A stretch of DNA of 64,000 nt from Parvibaculum sp. (GCA_019635955.1 JAHBYL010000006.1:1-64000), one strand, 5' to 3'; shown: positions 26,628 through 36,052, counted from the first letter of the stretch. Numbers and translations are program-made. Notes: a model not told the origin generated them from the letters alone.

Positions 26628-27815
26628 TCAGCGCACCACGATGATGTTCAAATCGACTGGGTTTACGGCGGCCAAGTCCCAAGAACGGACCGACGTAATC
26701 TGCACAGCAGTTGTCCGATAATTCGACGCCTGAAACACTGTCTGGCCAGCCGTGTAACCCGCGACTGCGTAGTTTGCATCCGGCATCGCCGTCGCAAAAT
26801 TCACATCGTGGTTCGCCGAAGATAGCCGTGTGACACTGCTTACGTTGCCAGAAGCTAGAATTGATGGCGGCGTGGTCGAAGCGTTCGCTCTTACCCACGC
26901 GCGCGCTGCGAAAATGGGAGCATCTCCCGTCGCCCGAAGCCCCTGCCGCAGTTTCAGCGGCGTCAGTGCCTTCGTATCGTTCGTCCCCGCCTCCGCCTCG
27001 GCCTGAGAGGCCAGCGCAGATGCCCCCTTCTGCGCTGTGGAGGCATCAACAACCTTGAGGTTGCCTGTATCCATTGCAAGCGTACTATCAAGCCCGACGG
27101 CTTCCGGTGTGCCCGTTGAACCAGTCGCACGTCCGATAATCTTATTGGCGGCAAGGTCCGCCATCTTGGCGAGCGTCACGGCCTTGTCGGCAAGGGCTCC
27201 TGTGGGGACCGAAAGGTCCTTCAGCGCCGCGCCGTTGATCTTGCCTCCATCTGAGACTTGCACCTCATTGCCCGATGCGTCGATGAAGAAGAGTTCCGTC
27301 GCGCCTGCCACGTCCTTCGTATAAAGGAAGCCGACATTCGCGACGCCGCTCGGCGCTGACGTCTCCGGGAGCCTGAGCGTCGCGAAATAGCCCCCGAGCC
27401 CGCTATCCGAGACAGGCGGCGTGACGGAGACGACATTCGTCCCGTCGCACATCAGAAGCTGTGTGAAGCCCTGCGGCACGGCGATGCCCGTTCCGGTCGA
27501 CGTCTTGACTGTCAAGCTGTAGGCGCCCGCCGTCGCGTTCCTCACCACATAGAGCTTCGTCTTGGCCGGCACGATGACGGCGCGGTTTCCCGTCAGTGTG
27601 CCGCTGCACAGCAGGACGGCCTTGCGCGCCTGATCCGCCGTGCCGTTCGCCGTCGTCAGCGTGACATCGCTGTCCGTGACGGCAAGCGACTCAGCACCCG
27701 CAATCGACGCCTCGATAAGCTCGAATACGCGGTTTGCCAGCACGCCCCATGTGTCGTCGTTTTCGCCGTCGGCCTGAAGCTCAAGCCGAAGGAGATCGGA
27801 AAAACTGGATGCCAT
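26628..27815 (-). CDS. Tail fibre / receptor-binding protein
   Basis: 395 residues. The N-terminal about 120 residues (MASSFSDLLRLELQADGEN, WGVLANRVFELIE) match the virion-attachment region of podovirus fibres. A low-complexity repeat region with Ala/Thr-rich strands follows, including TNDTKALTPLKLRQGL. The C-terminus (ASGNVSSVTRLSSANHDVNF then ATAMPDANYAV) is a widespread fibre tip domain. It probably recognises the host surface; the tip is the part most likely exchanged between phages. Confidence 0.82.
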   Translation of the reverse strand: MASSFSDLLRLELQADGENDDTWGVLANRVFELIEASIAGAESLAVTDSDVTLTTANGTADQARKAVLLCSGTLTGNRAVIVPAKTKLYVVRNATAGAYSLTVKTSTGTGIAVPQGFTQLLMCDGTNVVSVTPPVSDSGLGGYFATLRLPETSAPSGVANVGFLYTKDVAGATELFFIDASGNEVQVSDGGKINGAALKDLSVPTGALADKAVTLAKMADLAANKIIGRATGSTGTPEAVGLDSTLAMDTGNLKVVDASTAQKGASALASQAEAEAGTNDTKALTPLKLRQGLRATGDAPIFAARAWVRANASTTPPSILASGNVSSVTRLSSANHDVNFATAMPDANYAVAGYTAGQTVFQASNYRTTAVQITSVRSWDLAAVNPVDLNIIVVR

Positions 27816-27830
27816 GTCGTGAAGCCTGAC

Positions 27831-28487
27831 CTATTCCTCGGGCCGCGCCGATTTGCTCGGCGTCTTGCGCAAGGGGGTGTATTTGTTGCGGCGCTGACCG
27901 CCCATTTCCAACAACGCGCTGTCGAGCTTTTCGGAGTATTCGAGTTTCCATTCCTGCGCCCTCTGGGGGTCGATCAGGAAATGCTCGCACTCGATCAGCG
28001 CCGCGAAACGCAGCAGATCGCCTACATGATCGGTGATCCAGTTCGTCTGGTTGCCGCTCGAAAGCGGGTCGGGCCTGACGGGGCCGCGCGCCGTATAGGC
28101 ATAGGCGTCGCTTGGCGTCGGACCGAGATACCAGTTTGCCTGGTTGAGATCGGCCCAGTAGATCGGAACGGCTTCCGCCGTCGCGTCCGGAGCGTAGAAA
28201 TCGATATAGTCCCGCGATTTCTGTTCCAGCGGCACAAGGCGTCCCGCGACCGTGATGAACAGGCTGTCGGTCTTGACCAGTCCGGCGGGCTTTGCCTGTG
28301 AGCGCTGCGATGCCGTCAGCGTGCCCGTCAGGGTCTTCTTGAAGATTTCGAGGTCGAGGTCGCGCACCACCGTCAGTTCGGCGAGTGCGATGATGTTCGG
28401 GATCTGCGCCACGAAGTCCGCCGATGCGTCTTCTTGCAGGTCCTGCAGTTCCTGCGTCAGTCCGTTGAAGCTCGTCGCATAGGCCAT
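27831..28487 (-). CDS. Head-tail adaptor / tail tubular protein
   Basis: 218 residues. Helical N-terminus (IPNIIALAELTVVRDLDLEI), then beta-rich middle (KTDSLFITVAGRLVPLEQKS) and a helical C-terminal domain (LIECEHFLIDPQRAQEWK). This resembles podovirus adaptor or gatekeeper proteins (T7 gp11 role). It overlaps the neighbouring small gene by one base. Confidence 0.72.
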   Translation of the reverse strand: MAYATSFNGLTQELQDLQEDASADFVAQIPNIIALAELTVVRDLDLEIFKKTLTGTLTASQRSQAKPAGLVKTDSLFITVAGRLVPLEQKSRDYIDFYAPDATAEAVPIYWADLNQANWYLGPTPSDAYAYTARGPVRPDPLSSGNQTNWITDHVGDLLRFAALIECEHFLIDPQRAQEWKLEYSEKLDSALLEMGGQRRNKYTPLRKTPSKSARPEE

Positions 28488-28738
28488 CAGTCGAACTCCA
28501 GCGGATCGGCAGCCTCGCCCTCACCGGGCGGCTTCGATAGTTCGGGGGCGGGACGATGAAGCGCCTGCGGGTCCGTCACGGAGATGACGCGCTCTTGCGG
28601 ATGCTTCGGCTCCCACCAGTCGGGGTGGACCATGAGGCCCGGGATGTGACCATCCTCCACCATGTTCTTGAGCAGCATCCGCTGGCCCGAGCGGGCACAT
28701 TCGCCCCATGCCTTCTCGCCTCTTGCGTAGCGGCTCAT
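28487..28738 (-). CDS. Small virion protein, conserved in podoviruses
   Basis: 83 residues. The run ARGEKAWGECARSGQRMLLK then VHPDWWEPKHPQERVISVTD is a motif set I recognise from short proteins adjacent to adaptor genes in podovirus-like prophages. The start overlaps the previous stop as ATGA. Exact role unknown; a degenerate zinc-ribbon is possible from GECARSG. Confidence 0.75.
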   Translation of the reverse strand: MSRYARGEKAWGECARSGQRMLLKNMVEDGHIPGLMVHPDWWEPKHPQERVISVTDPQALHRPAPELSKPPGEGEAADPLEFD

Positions 28739-29409
28739 CGCCCCCTCCCGCGCCGGTATGAACCGCGGATCACGGTATCGGCTCGCTCTCGCTCTTCCAT
28801 CTTGGCGTCGAGGAATGCCGTGTTGGCCAAGGCCTGCAGTGTCGGCAGGCGTTCTGGAGAGAACTTCACCGCAAGCTTTGCCGCAAGGCCGCTGTTCAGA
28901 GCATCGAGCCAGCGCGCCGGGGCGTCGGGATTGTCGGCAATGGCGGCGAAATCCTCGAGTTGCCGCATCCGGTTGTAGATCAGGCGGTCGGTCGAGTTCT
29001 CCGGCACGGGCCAGAGGTGAACCGTTGGCGTCAGCGTTCGCTCCAGATAGAAGCGGTCCACCCGGCCCTGCGTGTCCTTGCGCGGGATGTCGAGCCACTC
29101 CTGCCGCGAGATTTCGATGACCGGGGTGTCGGCCCCGGAGCGGCGCAGTACGGCTTCAAGGATCGCCACCGTCCCGGCCGGCGCGGGGAAGTCCGCATCG
29201 CCCGCCGTCAGCACCAGTTCCTCCTGCTCCACGGCCCAGAGCTTCACGCCCTTGTTTGCCCAGTCGGCGAACAGGAGGTTCATGGACCGAAGCGCGGATT
29301 TGAGGTGCCGCACTGTGAGGGATGACGGGTCGACGCCGCAGCGCTCGAAGGCCTCGTCGATGATCTCCGCGTTCGTCATGTTGAACGCGACCGTGCCACT
29401 CGTTGCCAT
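28735..29409 (-). CDS. Tail accessory factor (P22 gp4-like head completion protein)
   Basis: 224 residues. AEIIDEAFERCGVDPSSLTV followed by LRSMNLLFADWANKGVKLW is typical of the P22 gp4-type tail accessory factor that extends the portal ring after DNA packaging. The middle carries IEISRQEWLDIPRKDTQG and the end TLQALANTAFLDAKMEERER. It sits in the head-tail joining cluster, consistent with this role. Confidence 0.8.
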   Translation of the reverse strand: MATSGTVAFNMTNAEIIDEAFERCGVDPSSLTVRHLKSALRSMNLLFADWANKGVKLWAVEQEELVLTAGDADFPAPAGTVAILEAVLRRSGADTPVIEISRQEWLDIPRKDTQGRVDRFYLERTLTPTVHLWPVPENSTDRLIYNRMRQLEDFAAIADNPDAPARWLDALNSGLAAKLAVKFSPERLPTLQALANTAFLDAKMEERERADTVIRGSYRRGRGR

Positions 29410-29903
29410 CAGGGCATGACCTCCAGAGCGCCGCCATCCGGCGCTGCGTTTTCATCGAATGCCCGCCGCTTTGCGTCGGCGCGCTTTTTCACGCTGTCCT
29501 TCCAACCGCCGAACAACGTCAGACACTCGAACGGCGTCAGTTCTTCGACGTTATAGGCCTGCGCCTCGATCACGCGGCGCTGCGCCAGCCCCTCCTTGCT
29601 CGTGCCGCCGCGATCCATCCCCGCCATGTCTTGAAGAAAGTGCGTCATCTCATGCGCGACGACAGGCTTGTCCGCCATCTTGGAGAAGTACGCCTTGCCT
29701 TCCTTGTGCGGGTTCGACCAGAAATAGGCTCCGGTCATGCGGTTGGAGTTCGTGACCCGGTTGCCGCTCCGATCCACGTCCGAACCGACATGGCCGAGAT
29801 AATCGCGGTCGACAAACTCAGCGCGCGGCGCAGCGCCGCTCCACGGCAGACCGGAGAGTTCGGCGGCACAGGCCAGCGCGTATGCAAGATCGTCTTCGTT
29901 CAT
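29409..29903 (-). CDS. HExxH metallopeptidase-like virion-region protein
   Basis: 164 residues. The zinc-binding motif VVAHEMTHFLQDMAG (HEMTH) is complete, and a possible third ligand region follows (RRVIEAQAYNVEE with Glu-Ala-x-Ala). No signal peptide. It may be a virion-associated protease or wall-acting enzyme. The start ATG (29903) lies 7 bases after the upstream stop. Confidence 0.7.
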   Translation of the reverse strand: MNEDDLAYALACAAELSGLPWSGAAPRAEFVDRDYLGHVGSDVDRSGNRVTNSNRMTGAYFWSNPHKEGKAYFSKMADKPVVAHEMTHFLQDMAGMDRGGTSKEGLAQRRVIEAQAYNVEELTPFECLTLFGGWKDSVKKRADAKRRAFDENAAPDGGALEVMP

Positions 29904-29910
29904 GCGTTCA

Positions 29911-30336
29911 TCAATCGTCCGGATCGACCCAGAGGCGGAGCGAGTTCGCCGCGAGCCATGCCGTGCGGTTGGCCGACGCAACGGTGTGGTCCATGCCGGT
30001 ACTGGTCGAGGCAACCAGAATCTGGAACGCCGCAGCGGCGTCGAGCGCCTGCTGTTTCGTCAGTCCGGCTGCGGACCATCCGCCCGTGGGCTGCAATTCG
30101 TCCGCCTCGATCAGCGCCGCCATGGTTTGCTGGAGCGGTTCGAGATGCTCCCCATCAACCCACCGCTGGCCCGCACTGACGGTGAAGTCCTCCGGCTGCG
30201 TGTCGTTCGGGCCGCCGACCCAGAAGCGCCCGCCGTTCACCGTCGTCAGCTCGCCGAATATCGCGGTCAGGATCGCATTGACCGCAAGGCGGTGTTCCGC
30301 CGGAACCCACATGATCGCGCTGTGATACATCGTCAT
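29911..30336 (-). CDS. Hypothetical structural-region protein
   Basis: 141 residues; includes FGELTTVNGGRFWVGGPNDT and GMDHTVASANRTAWLAANSL. No family recognised. Starts at ATG 30336 (or ATG 30330). Its position among head-tail genes suggests a minor virion component. Confidence 0.65.
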   Translation of the reverse strand: MTMYHSAIMWVPAEHRLAVNAILTAIFGELTTVNGGRFWVGGPNDTQPEDFTVSAGQRWVDGEHLEPLQQTMAALIEADELQPTGGWSAAGLTKQQALDAAAAFQILVASTSTGMDHTVASANRTAWLAANSLRLWVDPDD

Positions 30337-30345
30337 GGAATGACC

Positions 30346-31131
30346 TCAGTTGGTTGCAAGGAAGGCGTAGTACTGCGCCGCAAGGGCATCGCTTGTCGGG
30401 AGGGTGCAAATCACGTCCGTTGCACGCCCGTGCCAGAAGCCGGTAGCCGTGGTCTGTGCCGTGGCGAACATGCGGATGCGCTGGTTGCCGATATTGGGCG
30501 TCACCGCCGTCTGCGCGGACCTCGCGCCGCCAAGCTCGCACCACATCTGGCCGCCCTGATAGCGGACCCTGCCGATATGCGCGCCGGAAAAATCGACCGT
30601 GTCGAGCGTGTTCGTGACTGTGGTGCTGCCATCGCCGATGGTCAGGCGGAGCCGGTTCACGCCGCCGCCCACGGCGCGGACGATGCGGAACTGCACCGTT
30701 GCGCCGTTCGTGCCGTAGGCGAACAGGATGCGCGCGCCCGTATCGGCGGCAAGCGCGTCCTGACGGCAGCGGAACCAGACTTCCAGCCCGTTCGTGATAG
30801 CCCCGGTCGGCAGACTGCCGATATCGTCGCGGAACACCCGGTCGTCTACGCCGTCCGCGATCAGTTCGATGCCGGAGTTGGCGGGCTGCGCCCCGCTATC
30901 GGCCTGCGCCAGCGCAAGACCGGCCTTCACGTCTACAAGGTTCGATACCTGGGCGCCCGCAGTCGTGATGAGCGCGGGATAGCGCCCGCTCCACCAGTGA
31001 ATGACGTTGGGGTCGGAAAGCGGGGTCCATCGCCTGCCGCCATCGCTATCCCACAGCCCCTTCCTCGGCCCCCAGCGGCTTCCGTCGAAGCGGCTGTCCC
31101 GGAACCTTGATCGCTGCCAGCGGCTGGGCAT
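30346..31131 (-). CDS. Lectin-like (LamG/concanavalin-type) virion protein
   Basis: 261 residues. Basic N-terminus (SRWQRSRFRDSRF), then a beta-sandwich-like region (GLEVWFRCRQDALA, RILFAYGTNGATVQFRIVRA, DFSGAHIGRVRYQGGQMW) typical of LamG/jellyroll domains that decorate capsids or bind glycans. It overlaps the next gene's stop by one base (TGATG). A receptor- or surface-binding decoration is the best guess. Confidence 0.6.
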   Translation of the reverse strand: MPSRWQRSRFRDSRFDGSRWGPRKGLWDSDGGRRWTPLSDPNVIHWWSGRYPALITTAGAQVSNLVDVKAGLALAQADSGAQPANSGIELIADGVDDRVFRDDIGSLPTGAITNGLEVWFRCRQDALAADTGARILFAYGTNGATVQFRIVRAVGGGVNRLRLTIGDGSTTVTNTLDTVDFSGAHIGRVRYQGGQMWCELGGARSAQTAVTPNIGNQRIRMFATAQTTATGFWHGRATDVICTLPTSDALAAQYYAFLATN

Positions 31132-31532
31132 CAGGCGCGCAGCCTCAGATAGATCGTGATGTCATAGGACGCGCCGTTGACCGCACCGTTCGTCGTCAGA
31201 AGGATATCGCCCGTGCCACCTGCAGAGCGCGGATCGCGCAGCCCGCCCTCGACGTCGAAGTCAAGATCGAATGAGCCGGACAGCACCGCGATTTCGTCGT
31301 CCGTGTTGTGGTCCCAGACGAGTCTCACATGGTTGAAGCCAGATACATGCCCGACGATCCGGTCGATCACACTCCAGGTCGCCGTTTCGCCCTTCGGCGT
31401 CTTGAGCGTCGAAATGTCGACCTTCGTCACGCCGCTCTCGCCCGTGCCGTCGCTGCGGTTCGTCAGCCGTACCGCATAGCGCCGCCCATTTGTCTGCGCC
31501 CAGAGAGCCTGGGTATTGACCGCATCGGCCAT
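31131..31532 (-). CDS. Hypothetical beta-rich virion protein
   Basis: 133 residues, predicted all-beta (SYDITIYLRLRA at the C-terminus, ETATWSVIDRIVGHVSGFNH in the middle). Probably a small decoration or joining protein, judged from position next to the lectin-like and beta-helix genes. No family recognised. Confidence 0.65.
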   Translation of the reverse strand: MADAVNTQALWAQTNGRRYAVRLTNRSDGTGESGVTKVDISTLKTPKGETATWSVIDRIVGHVSGFNHVRLVWDHNTDDEIAVLSGSFDLDFDVEGGLRDPRSAGGTGDILLTTNGAVNGASYDITIYLRLRA

Positions 31533-31581
31533 CGTTTTCTCTCCTGCGATGAGGCGGGGGCCGGAGCCCCCGCGCGTGTCA

Positions 31582-32580
31582 TCAATCCGCTGCGTCCACG
31601 GCGATGCCTGCCTCGGCCGATGACGGAACGCCCATGTTCACCCGGACGCGCGCCGAAGCAGCCGCCCACGCGGAGATGTTGTTCGCCATGCAGTCCATGA
31701 GGATGAGGGTGCCGTTGGCATCCGATGCCGCCACCGCAGCGACGGCGGGAGCGGTGTCGCCAGGCGAAATATTGTCCGCCGCCGAGAAGAGGCATGACTT
31801 GAAAATCGCCTCGCGGTTGAGCGCATTCGCCGCGTTCGCGTCGATGAAGAGCGGTGAGGTCTGCGAGCAGGATGCGAGGAAGATGCAATCCTCAAAGACA
31901 TTGCGCGCCGTTTCGGAGCGAAGCCGGAGGCTCGCATTCGCCGCGGAACGCGCAATGGTGTCGAGGCCGATGGTGCAGTTCTTGAACGTGTGCTCACCGC
32001 CGCCGGTCAGGAGAAGGCAGGCCGATCCGGCGTGGCCCGCGGTCGGGAAGGAGCCCGTACCGCCCATGCCGCCGAAGTGGATGTTCTCGTAGTAGTTCCG
32101 CCCGCCCTTGTCTTCCCAGAGCACGCATGCCGTGGACGATCCGGGATTGAACCCTTCGAAAAGCGAGAAGTTCGAGAAGACGCAGCCCGAAGCCGTGACT
32201 TCAACCATCGGCGTGAAGACCGTGGTCGGCGCCGTTGCGGCATGGCTGATGCGGGCGCGCTGCGCAACCCGCGTCGGGGCGGTGACGCCGATCAGATGCG
32301 TCGCGTTCTTGGACCAGACCAGCTTCTCCGACAGCCGGGCCGTGGCGGCAGTCGAGCCGTCGCCGATCAGGAACACCGTGTCGTTCCGGCCTGCTTCGCA
32401 CAGTTCATGCGCGCGGGCAAGGCTCTGGAGCGGGCGCTTGAGCGAGGTGCCGCTATTGCCGTCCCGGCCATTCGCCGGGTCGACGAAAAAGACACGGCTC
32501 TCTTTGCCGAAAAGAACGCCGGAGCCGAGCACCGGCATGCCGAAGCTCGAAATGCCGTTCGGGAAATTCGTGAAAGTCAT
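31582..32580 (-). CDS. Right-handed beta-helix virion protein
   Basis: 332 residues. VFFVDPANGRDGNSGTSLKR, then PLQSLARAHELCEAGRNDTV, is the standard opening of parallel beta-helix (pectate-lyase-like) domains. Repeating strands follow (GCVFSNFSLFEGFN, HTFKNCTIGLDT, RNVFEDCIFLASC, AIFKSCLFSAADN). Such proteins form capsid-surface fibres or tailspikes; no catalytic residues are evident. It follows the capsid gene and its terminator, so it may be expressed at a lower level. Confidence 0.75.
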   Translation of the reverse strand: MTFTNFPNGISSFGMPVLGSGVLFGKESRVFFVDPANGRDGNSGTSLKRPLQSLARAHELCEAGRNDTVFLIGDGSTAATARLSEKLVWSKNATHLIGVTAPTRVAQRARISHAATAPTTVFTPMVEVTASGCVFSNFSLFEGFNPGSSTACVLWEDKGGRNYYENIHFGGMGGTGSFPTAGHAGSACLLLTGGGEHTFKNCTIGLDTIARSAANASLRLRSETARNVFEDCIFLASCSQTSPLFIDANAANALNREAIFKSCLFSAADNISPGDTAPAVAAVAASDANGTLILMDCMANNISAWAAASARVRVNMGVPSSAEAGIAVDAAD

Positions 32581-32666
32581 TGGATATCTCCGTGAGGTTC
32601 ACCCGGCAGGGGGAGACCGCCCCAGCGATGACGCGCCACCGGATGTCTGGTTGGAAAGAACAACGC

Positions 32667-32697
32667 GAAAAAAGGGCGGAGCCGAAGCCCCGCCCTT
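32667..32697 (-). terminator. Terminator after the major capsid gene
   Basis: AAGGGCGG (32672-32679) pairs with CCGCCCTT (32690-32697) with an A run on the plus side, giving a T run on the minus transcript. An intrinsic terminator directly after the capsid gene would let capsid be made in excess over distal genes. Confidence 0.7.
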
Positions 32698-32717
32698 CCC
32701 CCGATGTGGCGCCGCCG

Positions 32718-33629
32718 TCAGGCCGACGCGCCAGCCACGCCATAAGCCGCGCGCCAGTCGGTATGCCCGAAGGAATACCGCTCGCGGGACTTGTAGCGCA
32801 TGTTGCCCGTCTCGAAGTCGCCTTCGATACCGCGCGTCACGCCTTTGCGCCGCATGTGCTTCAGGCCGTCCGGGATGTCGGTCGTGACGAACCAGGCATC
32901 CGGGTCGGTGAAGTAGCGGTTGCAGGCGTAGTCCGTCAGCGATCCCGTGCTCTTGACGGCGTTGACGTCATTGTTCGCCGTGCCGGGCTGGAGATTCGAG
33001 CGAAGCAGGCGCTCCGCGACGAACTTCAGCTCTTCCGGGACGCCAAGCTTCTTCGGCATGGCGTGGACCGGGATGCCCCGATCGTCGACGAACTTCGAAA
33101 TCTGGATCAGCACTTCCTCGAGCGAGGTCTCGCTCAGGTCGGCCGGCGTCGCAAGCTCGTTCGATGCCGTGCCGCCGCCCGCAAGCGGATGGTCGGTGGC
33201 AAAGAGCGACTTGCCGTCGCCGCCCGGAGCGGAGGCGCTGAAGCCATTGTTGAACACCGCGGCGCCCTTGATTTCCTTGGTGTACTGGAGCGAACGCGCC
33301 AGCGCCTTGGAATATTTCGCGCCGAGGTTGCCGTAGAGGCCGTCTTCGATGGCCTCTTCCGTGATCGCAAAGGCGAGAGCGATCGTTTCGTGGTTGTACC
33401 GCGCGGTCCAGCCTTCATAGCCCGAATCGTAGGCCACGCCGGTACCTTCGGCCTTGACCTGCGCCCCGCCGAGGCCGACCAGAAGCTGGTCTTCCTCATA
33501 GGCCTTGTTCGAGTTCTGCACCTCGAAGAACTGCCGCCAGATTTCCGGGTGGCGGCGATATTCGAGGCCGAAATTCGCGTTCAGGCCTTCCTGGAGCTGC
33601 TTGCGGAATTGTGCACGTGTCATCGGCAT
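32718..33629 (-). CDS. Major capsid protein (HK97-fold, Mu gpT-like family)
   Basis: 303 residues. EGLNANFGLEYRRHPEIWRQ, then AYEEDQLLVGLGGAQVKAEG, GWTARYNHETIALAFAITEE and GKSLFATDHPLAGGG are typical of the Mu gpT-like major head subunit family. It comes after a decoration protein and a scaffold in the usual order. An intrinsic terminator follows. This should be the most abundant virion protein. Confidence 0.85.
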   Translation of the reverse strand: MPMTRAQFRKQLQEGLNANFGLEYRRHPEIWRQFFEVQNSNKAYEEDQLLVGLGGAQVKAEGTGVAYDSGYEGWTARYNHETIALAFAITEEAIEDGLYGNLGAKYSKALARSLQYTKEIKGAAVFNNGFSASAPGGDGKSLFATDHPLAGGGTASNELATPADLSETSLEEVLIQISKFVDDRGIPVHAMPKKLGVPEELKFVAERLLRSNLQPGTANNDVNAVKSTGSLTDYACNRYFTDPDAWFVTTDIPDGLKHMRRKGVTRGIEGDFETGNMRYKSRERYSFGHTDWRAAYGVAGASA

Positions 33630-33632
33630 GGC

Positions 33633-34199
33633 TCAGACCTCCACCAGATTGGCGCGGAGCTCGTGCTCGGCGATGAGAACGAGAACCTTCGCATAGGCCC
33701 CGTAGGCGTTGCCTCCGAGGTCGCCCGAGTCGGCAAGGCCCATGATGCGGACCTGCTCTTCGGACGAGCCGTGCGTACCGACAGTCCAGCCGGACGTGCC
33801 GGTCTGGGCATTGCCCGAGCCGGAAGCGAGGTCAGCAAGCTGCCCCACATCCGCGGCAACGACGCTCGCGGCCTGCGCGATGAACTCGATATTCGGGTCA
33901 TCGTAGACCCAGGCCGTGGCGAGTGAACCGCTCTTCAGCGCCGTCGAAGCGGGCCAGTAGCGGCGGTACTGCACTGCGCCAGTCACATCCGTATAGGAGC
34001 AACCGGCGAAGACGCCGAGGATGTTGCCGCCGGCCGTGCCGATGGCGATGTTGCGGCCTGTGCCCGTCGAGAGCACCGGGTCGCCGGTATAGATCGCGGT
34101 GTTGTAGCCATCCGCAATCGTGTATCCGCTGGGCCGGATCGTGCCGCCGCCGAGATGGCGATGCGGACGAAGGCCAAACGGCGCATTGACGTTTGCCAT
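33633..34199 (-). CDS. Head decoration / capsid-stabilising protein
   Basis: 188 residues. APFGLRPHRHLGGGTIRPSG at the N-terminus and GNILGVFAGCSYTDVTGAVQ in the middle are typical of the proteins that precede the gpT-like capsid gene in podovirus-type clusters. Beta-rich, no cysteine pattern. Only 3 bases separate it from the capsid gene, implying coupled expression. Confidence 0.75.
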   Translation of the reverse strand: MANVNAPFGLRPHRHLGGGTIRPSGYTIADGYNTAIYTGDPVLSTGTGRNIAIGTAGGNILGVFAGCSYTDVTGAVQYRRYWPASTALKSGSLATAWVYDDPNIEFIAQAASVVAADVGQLADLASGSGNAQTGTSGWTVGTHGSSEEQVRIMGLADSGDLGGNAYGAYAKVLVLIAEHELRANLVEV

Positions 34200-34236
34200 T
34201 GCTTCGTTCCTTCAGAGAAGCATGGTTGGGATGGGC

Positions 34237-34878
34237 CTACTCGTCGTCGTCCTCGAGGACGGGACGGCGGCCCGTTTCAACATCCGACTTCCGCGTGCGC
34301 GAGATCGCCGAGAACCGCTTGTCTTCGACGCGGTTCAGACCCTCATCGACGGATTGCTCCTGACGGCGAAGGGCCTTGGCGTAGTGCGCGTTGCGCTGCC
34401 TTGCGAGCCGGATCGGCATGTGGCAAAGCACCATGCCGGCCACCTGAATGACGCCGCCGAAGCGGGGGTCATTTGCGCGCGTGCCGGTATAGCTGCCCGG
34501 AACAGTGTCCGCGGGCCGGGGGCGCCAGCCTTCGCCGGTCTTCTTCGCAATGTTGCGAGGGTCGTCGGCATTGAGCAGGGACGTGCGGATCCAGCGCTGG
34601 GTCATGCCCGGCAAGGGGTCCGGCGTATCGAGCTCGGAAGGCGGTTTCCAATCCGTGGGCCATTCCGCATGGACCGCCCCGTGCATCTCCTCCATGTCGT
34701 GCGACTGGTGGAGCTCGGCGAGGCTGTCGTCATGGGCCACGTCTTCAGCGGTCTCCCGCTGGGCAATCGCGCTTGCGGCGCGCACAGGCGAAGCATGAGC
34801 CTCGCCAGGATCGGTGTCGTCCGGCACGAACGGCTTGCGCTGGGCCGGGGATTTCTTTTTCGCTGCGGCGCGGGTCAT
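34237..34878 (-). CDS. Conserved head-region protein
   Basis: 213 residues. The conserved middle is WKPPSELDTPDPLPGMTQRW followed by IRTSLLNADDPRNIAKKTGE and GWRPR. Basic N-terminus (AAAKKKSPAQRKPFVP). A frequent neighbour of scaffold genes in similar phages; role unknown, possibly a minor capsid protein. It overlaps the scaffold stop (TGATG). Confidence 0.7.
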   Translation of the reverse strand: MTRAAAKKKSPAQRKPFVPDDTDPGEAHASPVRAASAIAQRETAEDVAHDDSLAELHQSHDMEEMHGAVHAEWPTDWKPPSELDTPDPLPGMTQRWIRTSLLNADDPRNIAKKTGEGWRPRPADTVPGSYTGTRANDPRFGGVIQVAGMVLCHMPIRLARQRNAHYAKALRRQEQSVDEGLNRVEDKRFSAISRTRKSDVETGRRPVLEDDDE

Positions 34879-35996
34879 CAGGCGCTCCTTTCAGAGGCGC
34901 GCCGCTCTGCTGCATAGGCGCGCAGGTGTTCCTTGTTCGCGGGGTCGAGCCCGAAGCGAACCATGTTCCTCTTGTCGTCTGCGGTCAGCGTGACCTTGTT
35001 CGGGTTCTGCCGCCCCGTTCCGGTTGCAGTGCGCTGCACCTGCACGGCAGATGTCCGGCCGTCGCCGCCGCGCCGCTTCTGGCCCGTGGCGATGCGCTTG
35101 CCCTCGTGGGTGCGGACCGGGATTTCAGGGAACCGGCGCGCAATGCGGCGCGTCAGTTCGGTGAAGTATTCCGGCGTTGCCGGGTCGTAGCCTTCCTGCG
35201 ACATCGCCGCGTCTTCTGCGAGCGCGAAGGCCTTGATGGAGCGGTTCTTCGGCGTCTCCCACCAGTCCTTCTGCTCCGCAAGCCAGCGGGTCGCGAGCGG
35301 CGTCTTGCCCTTCACGTCGCTGCCGCGCTGCCGTGTCGGCGTCTCCGTTGCGGCGGCGAGATCGTCGTCGCTCGGAAGCCGTGCCAGAGCCTCTTCCATC
35401 TGCGTGCGGGCGCGCTTCAGTTCCGCGATTTGCTCCTCGATCTCGATCGCCTTGCGGGTCTCGCCATCGTCTCTGGCCTGCGCAAGATCGTCCGTGAGTT
35501 GCGAGATGCGCGCCTTGGCGTTCTCGGTTTCGCGCGTCAGGGTGACGCGTTGCAGCACCACGGCGCCGCGCTTCAGTTCCGCGTTCTCGGCCCTGATGCG
35601 GCCCACCTCGTCGTCGGCCTCCGCTCTCGCCTGGCGGGCAAGGCGGCGTTCCCGCATGATGCGGTTCGCGATCTTGGGCGGAAGGCCCTTGAGATTGTCG
35701 TCGATGGCATCGGAACCGGGCGGCAATTCGTCGCCGGTTTCGGCTCCCGCCTTTGCCTGCTCTTCCTCGTCGACGAGAATTTCGTCCTCGTCCTCATCAC
35801 CCGCTGCGGGACCGGCGCCGGTCCCTGCCGCGTCGTCGTCCTCGATGTCGGCCGCGATTTCGTCGGCAAGGTCGAGTGCCTTGTCGTCCTCGAATACGAT
35901 GCTGTCGTCATCTTCTCCGATCAGCATCTGATCCTTGGCGAGCGACCCGTCCGTGTCGTGGAACGGGGTCTCGCCGCCATCCTTATCCGGTGCCAT
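34878..35996 (-). CDS. Capsid scaffolding protein
   Basis: 372 residues. Very acidic N-terminal third, then a long coiled coil (about residues 120-215, including LTRETENAKARISQLTDDLA and IEIEEQIAELKRARTQMEEA), and a basic C-terminus (KRIATGQKRRGG). This charge pattern and the location between portal-side genes and capsid identify a scaffold, which templates the procapsid and then leaves. No protease domain is visible. Confidence 0.75.
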   Translation of the reverse strand: MAPDKDGGETPFHDTDGSLAKDQMLIGEDDDSIVFEDDKALDLADEIAADIEDDDAAGTGAGPAAGDEDEDEILVDEEEQAKAGAETGDELPPGSDAIDDNLKGLPPKIANRIMRERRLARQARAEADDEVGRIRAENAELKRGAVVLQRVTLTRETENAKARISQLTDDLAQARDDGETRKAIEIEEQIAELKRARTQMEEALARLPSDDDLAAATETPTRQRGSDVKGKTPLATRWLAEQKDWWETPKNRSIKAFALAEDAAMSQEGYDPATPEYFTELTRRIARRFPEIPVRTHEGKRIATGQKRRGGDGRTSAVQVQRTATGTGRQNPNKVTLTADDKRNMVRFGLDPANKEHLRAYAAERRASERSA

Positions 35997-36052
35997 CTTT
36001 TCCTCCGATGGTGTGGAGCGCCGCGCCCCGCATCAGGGCGCGTGGGTGAACA